From an uncultured Clostridia bacterium (GTDB lineage: Bacteria; Bacillota; Clostridia; Lachnospirales; CAG-274), in the NCBI GenBank assembly GCA_910579745.1, contig CAJTVH010000005.1, positions 1 through 64,000 on the forward strand: DNA of 64,000 nucleotides, read 5' to 3'. Made by a program: the position numbers and the translations under genes. Positions 51,815-60,504 of the stretch are shown in pieces (the stretch's first letter is position 1; every line of letters begins with the position of its first letter). The notes below the pieces were generated by a model that worked only from the letters and a program-made list of their open reading frames with translations, ran no database searches and had not been told where the DNA came from.

Positions 51815-51989
51815 GCTGTCTTGAAACTTTGCGTCCATTGTTAAATTTTAACAAACTTTTAACAATTAAAAAGTATTTCGCTTTTTATAAATCTAAAATA
51901 TCTAAAAAACTATTAGAAATAAAATAAATATATTTCAAATTCGTTTTGCTTTTTTATAGCTTTTTGTTTATTTTGAATTTTAAGACAGC
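51815..51989. repeat. MITE-like element, GCTGTCTTRAAAC family, copy 2
   Basis: GCTGTCTTGAAAC at the left and TTTTAAGACAGC at the right. Its interior CATTGTTAAATTTTAACAAA and TTTTAACAATTAAAA parallels 39526-39690. It lies between the two acyltransferase paralogues, overlapping the frame extension of the first. Confidence 0.65.
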
Positions 51990-52135
51990 GTATAAACAAT
52001 GATGGTTGACAAAAGATTTTTCATTAGACGAAACATGATTTTAACAGTAATACTTGAAAAGTATCTAAAAAAATCAGACAAGTCATAACAATAAAATTTT
52101 TAAAGCGCTTTCGGAAATATTGTCAAACAGGTCTA

Positions 52136-53268
52136 TTAGTTTACTTGTTTTAACTTACTCTCTTTATTTAATATTACTTTAAATATCCTTATTACTGCGT
52201 TTATAACAAAAGAGCCAGCCATAGAGCATACAAAAACCATAGGAATAATAATAAAATAATAAGGAATTCTATCGTAAAACAAAATTATTCTATCATTAAG
52301 AATACCATAAAAAATCGTGTCAAAAATATATGACAGTAAATAAGCGCCCAAGGTAAGCTCTGATAATTTTTTAAGTATTCCCTTTATTACATCAGGAAGC
52401 TTCTCAAGATTAAGCTTTTGTATAAATATAAATACCAAAACTGAGTCTATAAGGTTCTCAAATCCTCTCCAGTCACAGTATGGCCCTTTCTCAAATTCAT
52501 GGCGCGTACTTATATATGCTCTGTAATAGTTAAATCCTGTAAAAACCAAAATACATACCAGCAAAGCAATTAAAATATATCGCTTTTTTATGTTTATTTT
52601 AAACTCGCTTAAAAAAGCTCCTATAAAATAATATGTAATTGGATAAACCATTTCCCAATAACCAGGAAAAACCTTATACTCATAATTTATGACCGTCGGT
52701 AAAGTTGTAAGCGCTATAAAACTAAAAATCAAAACAAGTTTTTCCTTTTTGGATTTAAGACTATTATAAGCTAAATTCAAAAAAGGCATAATTAAAAACA
52801 ATCCTATATACATCTCAATATACCACGAATATGAAATACCGCTGTAATTAAAAATATTTTTTATCCACCGCCATACATCCATATCTTCGCCGAAATATTT
52901 AGCTTTAAATATAAGACTCACTATACTAGCCAAAATATAAACCGCTATAATTTTTATAATCCCTCTATAATATCTCTTTGATAACTTCTTTTTGTTCATA
53001 AGAAACCCCGAAAGAATAATAAACATAGGAACGCAGACCATAAAAAACGTCCTGACCGCGATAGTAAAATATCCGCTAATTCCTTTTATTCCTTGTCCAT
53101 AAAATCCAGAGTTTAAAAAAAAATGCACAGAAAAAACAGAAAACACGGCAAAAACCCTGACCAAGTCCATATTGGTATTTCTTTTCTTTTCAGTTAAAGA
53201 GTCAGCCCCCCCCCCCCCCCGTGCTTATTGTTTTGTATTTTACATTTTTTTGAATTTACATAATTCAT
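52136..53268 (-). CDS. Acyltransferase-3 family membrane protein with poly-G tract, out of frame
   Basis: Paralogue of the downstream acyltransferase. From MDLVRVFAVFSVFSVHF at 53170 onward it is an intact 344-residue, ~10-helix Acyl_transf_3 domain with the conserved His in the first helix. Its expected start is the ATG at 53268 (MNYVNSKKCKIQNNKH, with AAGGAG nine bases before), matching the paralogue start. Between them lies a run of exactly 15 G (53206-53220 as C on the plus strand). With 15 the frame goes to TAA four codons after the run. With 13 or 16 it would join DSLTEKKRNTNMDL. So the gene is OFF for the full product in this sequence; initiation at 53170 has no clear ribosome-binding site. 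Confidence 0.85.
53206..53220 (-). repeat. Mononucleotide tract G15 (C15 on plus strand), likely phase-variation switch
   Basis: Fifteen uninterrupted C residues on the plus strand within the 5' coding part of the acyltransferase gene. Long pure G/C runs are rare in AT-rich genomes and are known slipped-strand switch sites in other bacteria. Confidence 0.85.
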
Positions 53269-53594
53269 AATATAACTCCTTCCGCCACTTATATTAATCT
53301 ATATCGAACCAATAAAAAATTAACAACTAAACCTTTAATAATATTGATATATTCAAGTGCTAAGAAATCTTTTTATTTGCCTGTGTTAAAAATCTTATAA
53401 ATTGCTATAATAAAAAAATAAATATACCTTGTTCATTAACTTATACTAAATCTATCTTTAAATATTGAATAAAATAACATAAAAACAAAAAAGTCGCAAA
53501 AACCCACGGAAGACAACTGCTTTTAACCATTCACCCGACATGTGAGGCACAGTCAGCGACACTATATTATCCTCAAGCTTTTGTATGTAAAAGA
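53269..53594. other. Intergenic region upstream of the phase-variable acyltransferase
   Basis: No gene. Near 53301 a TATATCGAACCAATAAAAAAT sequence resembles an end of the TATAGCGAAACAATAAAAGAAT family. The region should contain the acyltransferase promoter, but none is clear. Confidence 0.4.
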
Positions 53595-53632
53595 AACGGC
53601 ATACCGCAAAATCACTTTTGCAATATGCCGCT
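53595..53632 (-). terminator. Terminator of tuf and the str operon
   Basis: On the minus strand GCGGCATATTGCAAAA and TTTTGCGGTATGCCGT pair around GTGA, followed by TTCTTTTA. It lies 30 bases after the tuf stop. Confidence 0.85.
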
Positions 53633-53661
53633 TTTATAGCTAAATAAATAATATTTTAATA

Positions 53662-54849
53662 TTACTCAATAATAGAAACAACAGAGCCAGAACCAACTGT
53701 TCTACCGCCCTCACGAATAGCGAAACGAAGACCTTGCTCCATAGCGATAGGGCTTATAAGCTCAACAGACATCTCAACGTTATCTCCCGGCATACACATT
53801 TCAGTGCCTTCAGGTAAATTAATAACGCCTGTAACGTCAGTAGTTCTGAAGTAGAACTGAGGACGATAATTGTTGAAGAAAGGTTTGTGACGGCCGCCCT
53901 CGTCAGCTGTCAAAACGTAAACCTGAGCTGTGAATTTAGTGTGAGGAGTTATAGTACCAGGTTTAGCGAGAACCTGTCCTCTCTCTATGTCTGTTCTCTG
54001 AACACCGCGGAGAAGAGTACCTACATTGTCTCCAGCCTCAGCCTCATCAAGAAGTTTACGGAACATCTCAATACCTGTAACAACTACTTTACGAGCCTCG
54101 TCAACGATACCAACGATCTCAACTTCGTCATTAAGTTTAAGAATACCTCTCTCAACTCTTCCTGTAGCTACAGTACCACGTCCTGTAATAGAGAATACGT
54201 CCTCAACAGGCATAAGGAAAGGTTTGTCTGAATCTCTCTTAGGATTAGGAATATACTCGTCGATTGTCTCAAATAACTCAACGATTTTATCTCCCCATTC
54301 TCCCGCTGGATCTTGAAGAGCCTGGAAAGCTGAACCCCTGATAATAGGAGAGTCCTCAAATCCATACTCAGCCAAAAGCTCGCTGATTTCCATCTCAACT
54401 AAGTCTAAAAGTTCCTCATCGTCAACCATATCGCATTTGTTCATAAATACAACAATTTTAGGAACGCCAACCTGACGTGAAAGAAGAATGTGCTCTCTTG
54501 TCTGAGCCATAGGACCGTCTGTAGCGGCAACAACAAGTATAGCTCCGTCCATCTGAGCCGCTCCTGTAATCATGTTTTTAACATAGTCGGCGTGACCTGG
54601 GCAGTCAACGTGAGCGTAATGTCTATTAGGAGTCTCATACTCTACGTGAGTAGTTGAGATAGTGATACCTCTTTCTTTTTCTTCCGGAGCCTTGTCAATT
54701 TTATCAAAAGCAACTTCCTCACCAAGATTATATCTTTGATATAAAGTTTTTGTAATAGCCGCGGTCAAAGTAGTTTTTCCATGGTCAACGTGACCGATAG
54801 TACCAATATTTACGTGTGGTTTAGTTCTTTCAAAATGTGCCTTAGCCAT
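53662..54849 (-). CDS. tuf: Elongation factor Tu
   Basis: GTPase that brings aminoacyl-tRNA to the ribosome. The 395 residues show all G motifs: G1 GHVDHGKT near residue 19, the switch I ERGITISTTHVEYET, G3 DCPGHADYVKNM, G4 MNKCDMVD and G5 GSAFQ, with domains 2 and 3 complete to GSGSVVSIIE. Length is normal. AAGGAGG precedes the ATG. It closes the str operon, but also has its own promoter in the gap after fusA. Confidence 0.98.
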   Translation of the reverse strand: MAKAHFERTKPHVNIGTIGHVDHGKTTLTAAITKTLYQRYNLGEEVAFDKIDKAPEEKERGITISTTHVEYETPNRHYAHVDCPGHADYVKNMITGAAQMDGAILVVAATDGPMAQTREHILLSRQVGVPKIVVFMNKCDMVDDEELLDLVEMEISELLAEYGFEDSPIIRGSAFQALQDPAGEWGDKIVELFETIDEYIPNPKRDSDKPFLMPVEDVFSITGRGTVATGRVERGILKLNDEVEIVGIVDEARKVVVTGIEMFRKLLDEAEAGDNVGTLLRGVQRTDIERGQVLAKPGTITPHTKFTAQVYVLTADEGGRHKPFFNNYRPQFYFRTTDVTGVINLPEGTEMCMPGDNVEMSVELISPIAMEQGLRFAIREGGRTVGSGSVVSIIE

Positions 54850-54913
54850 TTAAAATTTCCTCCTTAATAAAGTAAATTAAAATTTGTTTGTAATTTTGTT
54901 TATATATATGATT

Positions 54914-54942
54914 ATTATAGCTGATTTACTATAATTATGCAA
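54914..54942 (-). promoter_or_regulatory. Internal promoter of tuf
   Basis: On the minus strand TTGCAT (54942-54937), 17 bases, TATAAT (54919-54914), 65 bases before the tuf ATG. It would let tuf be expressed at a higher level than the genes upstream. Confidence 0.65.
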
Positions 54943-55000
54943 GTATTTTTTTATTTAAAACAAGATGTTATCCCTTATGCCCTATGAGATTTTAAGCTCA

Positions 55001-57106
55001 TTACTCAGCGGCTTTCCCCGCGGCCACTTTTTCCTGAATACTCTTAGGAACAGCCTCGTAATGGTGAACTTCCATAGTATAGGTTCCTCTTCCCTGAGTC
55101 TTTGAGCGAAGGTCTGTCGAGTAGCCGAACATCTCAGCCAAAGGCACATAACCGTGAACAACCTGATTTCCGTTAAACGGCTCCATACCCTCGATACGGC
55201 CTCTTCGGCTGTTAATGTCGCCGATAACGTCGCCCATATAATCCTCAGGTACAGTAACGTCAACTTTCATAATAGGCTCTAAAAGAGCTGGGTCTGATTT
55301 TCTCATAGCGTCTTTAAACGCCATGGACCCTGCAATTTGAAAAGCCATCTCAGATGAGTCAACCTCATGATAAGAACCGTCGTAACATACCGCCCTAACG
55401 CCGACAACAGGATACCCGCCGATTACTCCGGCCTGCATAGCGTCTCTGATACCTTTGTCAACAGCTGGGATATACTCTTTCGGAATAGCTCCGCCGACAA
55501 CCTCGTTCACAAACTCATAAGTTTTGTCAGCGTTGGCGTCCATAACCTCAAACCTAACCTTACAGTGTCCGTACTGACCGCGTCCGCCTGACTGTTTAGC
55601 GTATTTGTGCTCAACATCCACATCTTTGCGGAAAGTCTCTCTGTAAGCCACCTGAGGAGCGCCCACGTTGGCCTCAACCTTGAACTCTCTTAAAAGACGG
55701 TCAACAATAATCTCAAGATGAAGCTCGCCCATACCTGAAATAATTGTCTGCCCTGTTTCTTGATTTGTATAAGTTTTAAAAGTCGGGTCCTCCTCAGCGA
55801 GTTTCGCCAAAGCGATACCCATTTTATCACGTCCCGCCTTTGTTTTCGGCTCAATAGCGACAGAAATAACAGGATCCGGGAAATTCATGGACTCAAGAAT
55901 AACCTCGTTGCTCTCGTCGCATAAAGTGTCGCCCGTCGTGGTAAGTTTAAGACCAACCGCGGCGGCTATATCCCCGGCGTATACCTTGTCAATTTCCTGA
56001 CGGGAATTGGCGTGCATCTGTAATATACGGCCGATACGTTCTTTTTTGCCTTTCGTCGAGTTGTAAACGTAAGAACCCGCTTCTAAAACGCCCGAGTAAA
56101 CTCTGAAGAAAGCGAGCTTTCCAACAAACGGGTCGTTCATAATCTTAAAAGCGAGAGCGGCGAAGGGTTCCTCGTCTGAAGAGTGTCTTTGAACCTCAAT
56201 ATCTTCTTTTCCTGGCTCGTGACCTTTGATAGCTGGAATATCTGTCGGAGCCGGCATATACTCAAGAATACCGTCAAGAAGCTTCTGAACGCCTTTGTTT
56301 CTGTAGGCTGAACCGCAGAACACCGGCGTAGCCTCGCAGGCGATACAAGCTCTTCTTAAAGCGGCTTTCATCTCAGGAATAGTAAGTTCCTCTCCCTCAA
56401 GATACTTTTCCATAAGCTCCTCGTCGCACTCGGCGATAGCCTCAATCATAGCCGCTCTGTATTCTTCAGCTTTTTCTTTCATGTCATCAGGAATATCTTT
56501 AACGGAAATATCCGTACCCTGCTTATCGTTGTAATAGTACGCTTTCATTTCCATAAGGTCAATAATTCCCACAAAATCATCCTCAGCCCCGATAGGAAGC
56601 TGAACTGGAACAGCGTTAGCGTTAAGCCTGTTCCTTATCATATCGACAACGTTGTAAAAATCAGCGCCCATAATGTCCATTTTATTTACAAACGCCATAC
56701 GAGGAACACTGTATCTGTCCGCCTGGCGCCAAACAGTCTCGGACTGAGGCTCAACTCCGCCTTTGGCGCAGAAAACGCCCACTGAACCGTCAAGAACCCT
56801 GAGAGAACGCTCAACCTCAACGGTAAAGTCAACGTGACCTGGTGTGTCTATTATATTAATGCGGTGCATAGGTCCCTCGCCTATGTGCCACTGAGTAGTC
56901 GTCGCGGCAGAAGTAATGGTAATACCTCTTTCCTGTTCCTGCTCCATCCAGTCCATAGTAGCGGTACCTTCGTGAGTGTCACCGATTTTATACGTACGAC
57001 CTGTATAGAATAATATACGCTCTGTAAGAGTCGTTTTACCGGCGTCAATATGAGCCATAATACCGATATTACGAGTTCTCTCAAGAGGACAAGCTCTACC
57101 TGCCAC
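55001..57106 (-). CDS. fusA: Elongation factor G
   Basis: GTPase that drives translocation. The 701 residues have MAHIDAGKTTLTERILFYTG near residue 17, QEQERGITITSAATT, IDTPGHVDFTVEVERSLRVLDG, FVNKMDIMGADFY and the domain IV loop region SGGRGQYGHCKVRFE near residue 505, ending KSIQEKVAAGKAAE. The start is a GTG with AAGGAGG nine bases before, giving VAGRACPLERTRNIGIMAH. It follows rpsG closely in the str operon. Confidence 0.98.
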   Translation of the reverse strand: MAGRACPLERTRNIGIMAHIDAGKTTLTERILFYTGRTYKIGDTHEGTATMDWMEQEQERGITITSAATTTQWHIGEGPMHRINIIDTPGHVDFTVEVERSLRVLDGSVGVFCAKGGVEPQSETVWRQADRYSVPRMAFVNKMDIMGADFYNVVDMIRNRLNANAVPVQLPIGAEDDFVGIIDLMEMKAYYYNDKQGTDISVKDIPDDMKEKAEEYRAAMIEAIAECDEELMEKYLEGEELTIPEMKAALRRACIACEATPVFCGSAYRNKGVQKLLDGILEYMPAPTDIPAIKGHEPGKEDIEVQRHSSDEEPFAALAFKIMNDPFVGKLAFFRVYSGVLEAGSYVYNSTKGKKERIGRILQMHANSRQEIDKVYAGDIAAAVGLKLTTTGDTLCDESNEVILESMNFPDPVISVAIEPKTKAGRDKMGIALAKLAEEDPTFKTYTNQETGQTIISGMGELHLEIIVDRLLREFKVEANVGAPQVAYRETFRKDVDVEHKYAKQSGGRGQYGHCKVRFEVMDANADKTYEFVNEVVGGAIPKEYIPAVDKGIRDAMQAGVIGGYPVVGVRAVCYDGSYHEVDSSEMAFQIAGSMAFKDAMRKSDPALLEPIMKVDVTVPEDYMGDVIGDINSRRGRIEGMEPFNGNQVVHGYVPLAEMFGYSTDLRSKTQGRGTYTMEVHHYEAVPKSIQEKVAAGKAAE

Positions 57107-57125
57107 TTTTATTCCTCCTTTTTAA

Positions 57126-57596
57126 TTACCATTTGTAATGAGAGAAAGCCTTATTAGCTTCTGCCATTTTATGAGTTTCGTCTTTCTTTTTAACAGCGCC
57201 GCCGGCGTTGTTAATAGCGTCCATAATCTCACCGGCTAAGCGGTCAATCATGGTTTTCTCGCTTCTTTTTCTGCTGTATAAGGTAAGCCAGCGAAGACCT
57301 AAAGCAAGTCTTCTGTCCGGTTTAATCTCGATAGGCACCTGATAAGTCGCGCCTCCCACACGGCGGGCTTTAACCTCAAGCACAGGCATAATATTGTTAA
57401 GAGCCTGCTCAAAAGCCTCCATGCTCGGAGTACCTGTTTTTTCCTCAACTTTCTCAAAAGCGCCGTAAACAATTTTTTGAGCGATACCTTTTTTACCGTC
57501 AAGCATAACGGAATTTATAAGTTTAGTAACTACCTTACTTTTGTACAAAGGATCAGGTAATACTTCTCTTTTAGAAACATGACCTTTACGTGGCAC
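57126..57596 (-). CDS. rpsG: 30S ribosomal protein S7
   Basis: Primary 16S rRNA-binding protein of the small-subunit head. The 156 residues are full length: MPRKGHVSKREVLPDPLY, SVMLDGKKGIAQKIVYGAF, GGATYQVPIEIKPDRRLALGLRWL and a late KKDETHKMAEANKAFSHYKW. The start codon is GTG with AAGGAGG nine bases before. It follows rpsL in the usual order. Confidence 0.98.
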   Translation of the reverse strand: MPRKGHVSKREVLPDPLYKSKVVTKLINSVMLDGKKGIAQKIVYGAFEKVEEKTGTPSMEAFEQALNNIMPVLEVKARRVGGATYQVPIEIKPDRRLALGLRWLTLYSRKRSEKTMIDRLAGEIMDAINNAGGAVKKKDETHKMAEANKAFSHYKW

Positions 57597-57820
57597 GATT
57601 CTTCCCTCCTTAATTATGGAAATATTAATTCATCGGTACTCGGGGAAAATTTATTCCCGCGTTTCATGCCTATGCACTAAAGTAAGCCACTGCAACGACA
57701 GATAGGCAAATTATAACGTCGAAACAAAAAGAAATATCAGCAAAAAAATTTTATTCTATTATTCCCTGTTTCTTTTTTATAATTCTAAAGTACAAGGCAA
57801 ATTTAAATTACCAATTTATT

Positions 57821-58237
57821 TTATTTTTTCTTCGCGCGTTTAGCGCCGTATTTTGAGCGTGACTGCTTTCTGTCCGCTACGCCCGCCGTATCAAGAGTAC
57901 CTCTGATAATGTGGTAACGAACACCGGGAACGTCTTTAACTCTTCCGCCTCTTATAAGAACAACGCTGTGTTCCTGAAGATTATGTCCCTCTCCTGGGAT
58001 ATAAGCCGTAACCTCTATACCGTTTGAAAGGCGAACCCTGGCTATTTTTCTGAGAGCCGAGTTAGGCTTTTTAGGCGTCGCTGTCTTAACGGAAGTACAT
58101 ACGCCTCTTTTCTGAGGAGAACTTACGTCGGTCTGTTTCTTTCTTAAAGAGTTGAGACCTTTCTGTAAAGCGGGAGCGGTAGACTTCTCAAATTTGGTCT
58201 TTCTGCCCTTTCTTACTAATTGGTTAAATGTTGGCAT
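57821..58237 (-). CDS. rpsL: 30S ribosomal protein S12
   Basis: Decoding-centre protein. The 138 residues show MPTFNQLVRKGRKTKFEKS, the TPKKPNSALRKIARVRLSNG loop with the lysine linked to streptomycin response in other bacteria, AYIPGEGHNLQEHSVVLIRGGRVKDVPGVRYHIIRG, and a basic tail KQSRSKYGAKRAKKK. AAGGAGG precedes the ATG. First gene of the operon rpsL-rpsG-fusA-tuf; a 225-base gap with no obvious gene separates it from rpsG. Confidence 0.98.
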   Translation of the reverse strand: MPTFNQLVRKGRKTKFEKSTAPALQKGLNSLRKKQTDVSSPQKRGVCTSVKTATPKKPNSALRKIARVRLSNGIEVTAYIPGEGHNLQEHSVVLIRGGRVKDVPGVRYHIIRGTLDTAGVADRKQSRSKYGAKRAKKK

Positions 58238-58350
58238 TTAAGTCGCACCTCCTTGCGCGTTTAGATATTTTTTTCTGCCATTGCATTGGTAATCCGAACA
58301 ATTTTCGTATGAAAACGAATAAAATGCTTTTCATACCGACACAGTTACAA

Positions 58351-58379
58351 ATTATAACATCAAGTTATGTATATGTCAA
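58351..58379 (-). promoter_or_regulatory. Promoter of the str operon
   Basis: On the minus strand a perfect TTGACA (58379-58374), 17 bases and a perfect TATAAT (58356-58351). It lies 115 bases before rpsL. Between promoter and gene an AAAAGCATTTTATTCGTTTTC stretch could fold weakly. Confidence 0.85.
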
Positions 58380-58489
58380 TAGTTTTTTAATTTTTTAAGG
58401 CTGTAACACAGGCGTTTCATAAATTTTTCCTCATGTCCCAAAAAATTTATCATTAATGATGTTATAATTACGGCGACTCATAAAATTTT

Positions 58490-58571
58490 CGCGGTTAAAC
58501 AATAAATAATCCCTTTATATCTCATATTTTATTAAAGCTCCCCTGCTTATTCTTTTATCTCTTCGCTATAG
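58490..58571. repeat. Copy of the TATAGCGAAACAATAAAAGAAT family
   Basis: Left part GCGGTTAAACAATAAATAAT and right part TTATTCTTTTATCTCTTCGC ending in TATAG form an imperfect inverted repeat of ~80 bases like the element at 41853-41934. It lies in the divergent gap between rpsL and ilvE. Confidence 0.5.
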
Positions 58572-58744
58572 ACTGTTTCTTATTTTGACACTCTCTGAAA
58601 ATCAGTACAATAAAGTTAATTTTTGCTATAATTGAATTTAACTATTGAATTTTTCACAGATTGGTATATAATAATTTATATAAATTATTTAAGGGAACGC
58701 CTCATTTTCCTTAAAGATAAATTTTTAAGAAAAGAGTGATTTTA

Positions 58745-59812
58745 ATGCTTAACATCAAAATGGATTTGGCTAAAACAAAAAAAGAGAAACCGAATGAGAA
58801 AAATTTAAGCTTCGGAAAATATTATACTGATAATATGTTTATTATGGACTATACTGAGGGAAAAGGATGGCACGACCCTCGAATAGTTCCTTATCAAAAT
58901 ATTTCCCTCGACCCCGCCGCTATGGTGTTTCACTACGCCCAGGAATCTTTCGAGGGCTTAAAGGCTTATAAAACGTCGGACGGCTCCATTCAGCTTTTCC
59001 GACCAGCTAAAAACGCTGAACGTATGCGGTCCACTCACAAACGTATATGTATTCCGGAAGTTCCCGTGGATGACTTCGTACAAGCGGTAAAAACCCTTGT
59101 TTCCGTTGAGAGAGACTGGGTTCCCTCTGAGCCGGAAACCTCTCTTTATTTAAGACCTTTTGTAATCGCGACCGAAGCTCACCTTGGAGTAAAGCCGTCA
59201 TCTACATATATGTTTATGGTGATAGCGTCTCCAGTCGGAGCGTATTATGAGGAAGGAATGAACCCTGTTAAAATTTTCGTTGAGGATGAGTACGTAAGAG
59301 CGACTCCCGGCGGAACGGGCTTTATTAAATGCGGCGGAAACTACGCGGCGTCGCTGGCGTCTCAGGTTAAAGCTCACGATTTGGGATATTCTCAGGTATT
59401 GTGGCTCGACGGAGTTGAACGTAAATATGTTGAGGAAGTTGGCTCAATGAATATTTTCTTTAAAATTGACGGAAAATTTTACACAGCCCCGACATCAGGA
59501 ACGGTTCTTCCCGGAGTTACTCGCATGTCCTGCATAGAATTGCTTAAGAAATGGGGATATGACGTAAAAGAAGAACACATAGCGATAGTCGATATAATGA
59601 GAGCCGCTAAAGAAGGAAAACTCGAGGAGGTTTTCGGAACAGGTACAGCGGCTGTAATCTCTCCTGTCGGCGAGCTTCGCTATGAGGACGACATAGCTAG
59701 AATCAATGATTTCAAAACAGGAGAAATCACTCAAAAACTCTACGACACTTTGACCGGTATTCAGTGGGGTAAAATCAAAGACGATATGAACTGGACAGTA
59801 AAAGTTGATTAA
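58745..59812 (+). CDS. ilvE: Branched-chain-amino-acid aminotransferase
   Basis: Transfers the amino group between glutamate and the keto acids of valine, leucine and isoleucine. The 355 residues belong to the longer eukaryote-like class II form (PLP fold type IV): FHYAQESFEGLKAYK near residue 62, RMRSTHKRICIPEVP, the PLP lysine in GYSQVLWLDGVERKYVEEVG near residue 224, SGTVLPGVTRMSCIELLKKW and FGTGTAAVISPVG. The start at 58745 has AAGAGTGATTT before it. It is monocistronic and converges on the phosphatase gene across a terminator. Confidence 0.94.
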   Translation: MLNIKMDLAKTKKEKPNEKNLSFGKYYTDNMFIMDYTEGKGWHDPRIVPYQNISLDPAAMVFHYAQESFEGLKAYKTSDGSIQLFRPAKNAERMRSTHKRICIPEVPVDDFVQAVKTLVSVERDWVPSEPETSLYLRPFVIATEAHLGVKPSSTYMFMVIASPVGAYYEEGMNPVKIFVEDEYVRATPGGTGFIKCGGNYAASLASQVKAHDLGYSQVLWLDGVERKYVEEVGSMNIFFKIDGKFYTAPTSGTVLPGVTRMSCIELLKKWGYDVKEEHIAIVDIMRAAKEGKLEEVFGTGTAAVISPVGELRYEDDIARINDFKTGEITQKLYDTLTGIQWGKIKDDMNWTVKVD

Positions 59813-59955
59813 TAATCCTTTTTGGCGGTTAGCTCTAAATATATACGTCGCTAAACAGCCGTATCCGGCCTGACAATAACATGTGCCCGCCTGTATAATA
59901 GCGAGACAATAAAAAATATTTAAAAATAAACATTATTTATATATATTAAAAAATA

Positions 59956-59997
59956 AGACAGGCGGGAAGAAAACATAAATTTTCTTCCCGCCTGTCT
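59956..59997. terminator. Bidirectional terminator between ilvE and the phosphatase gene
   Basis: AGACAGGCGGGAAGAAAA and TTTTCTTCCCGCCTGTCT form a perfect 18-bp stem with a CATAAA loop. It is placed between convergent genes and can end both. Confidence 0.85.
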
Positions 59998-60022
59998 TTG
60001 ATAAAATGTTTTTTCTATCAAT

Positions 60023-60487
60023 TTATTCCGGAGTTGCCGTAACAGCTTTTAAAAATCCTGAAAGCCCCATTACTATATCTTCATACGTTATGTCGAAATT
60101 CCCTGTATACCATGGGTCGGCTATATCTCTCTCAAGTCCGCTAAAATAAAGAAGTTTAAATATCTTGCCGTCAGGGTCTCCTCCAAAAACTTTTTTCATA
60201 TTAACAACGTTCATACTGTCCATACCGATAATATAATCAAATTTATCATAATCGGACTTTTTAATTCTAACCGCCGTTTTGCTCTCGTCAAAAATCACGC
60301 CGACTTCCTTTAGCTTTCTTCTTGTCCCGCTATGAATGTGGTTTCCTATTTCCTCATCGCTTGTGGCGGCGGATAAAATCAAAAACTTATCCTCTAAATT
60401 TTCTTTTTTGACCATATCTTTAAAAACAAACTCCGCCATAGTTGAACGGCAGATATTGCCGTGGCATACAAAAAGGACCTTTATCAT
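60023..60487 (-). CDS. Low-molecular-weight protein-tyrosine phosphatase
   Basis: A 154-residue LMW-PTP. The P-loop is VCHGNICRSTMAEF, with nucleophile Cys in VCHGNICR near residue 9 and the Arg seven residues on; the general acid Asp is in ADPWYTGNFDITYEDI near residue 122. Related enzymes dephosphorylate bacterial tyrosine kinases or arginine phosphates. The residue after CR is Ser-Thr, and the site does not clearly favour arginine-phosphatase over tyrosine-phosphatase. GGGGGATA precedes the ATG. The SLH gene upstream is 18 bases away on the same strand. Confidence 0.93.
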   Translation of the reverse strand: MIKVLFVCHGNICRSTMAEFVFKDMVKKENLEDKFLILSAATSDEEIGNHIHSGTRRKLKEVGVIFDESKTAVRIKKSDYDKFDYIIGMDSMNVVNMKKVFGGDPDGKIFKLLYFSGLERDIADPWYTGNFDITYEDIVMGLSGFLKAVTATPE

Positions 60488-60504
60488 AAATATCCCCCTA
60501 TTTA

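Noticed and set aside
53206..53220. G15 tract as a mere sequencing artefact
   Set aside because: Length errors in homopolymers are possible and could shift the count by one, but a tract of this size is itself real-looking because the paralogue carries an interrupted version at the same position. I keep the finding but treat the exact count with caution.
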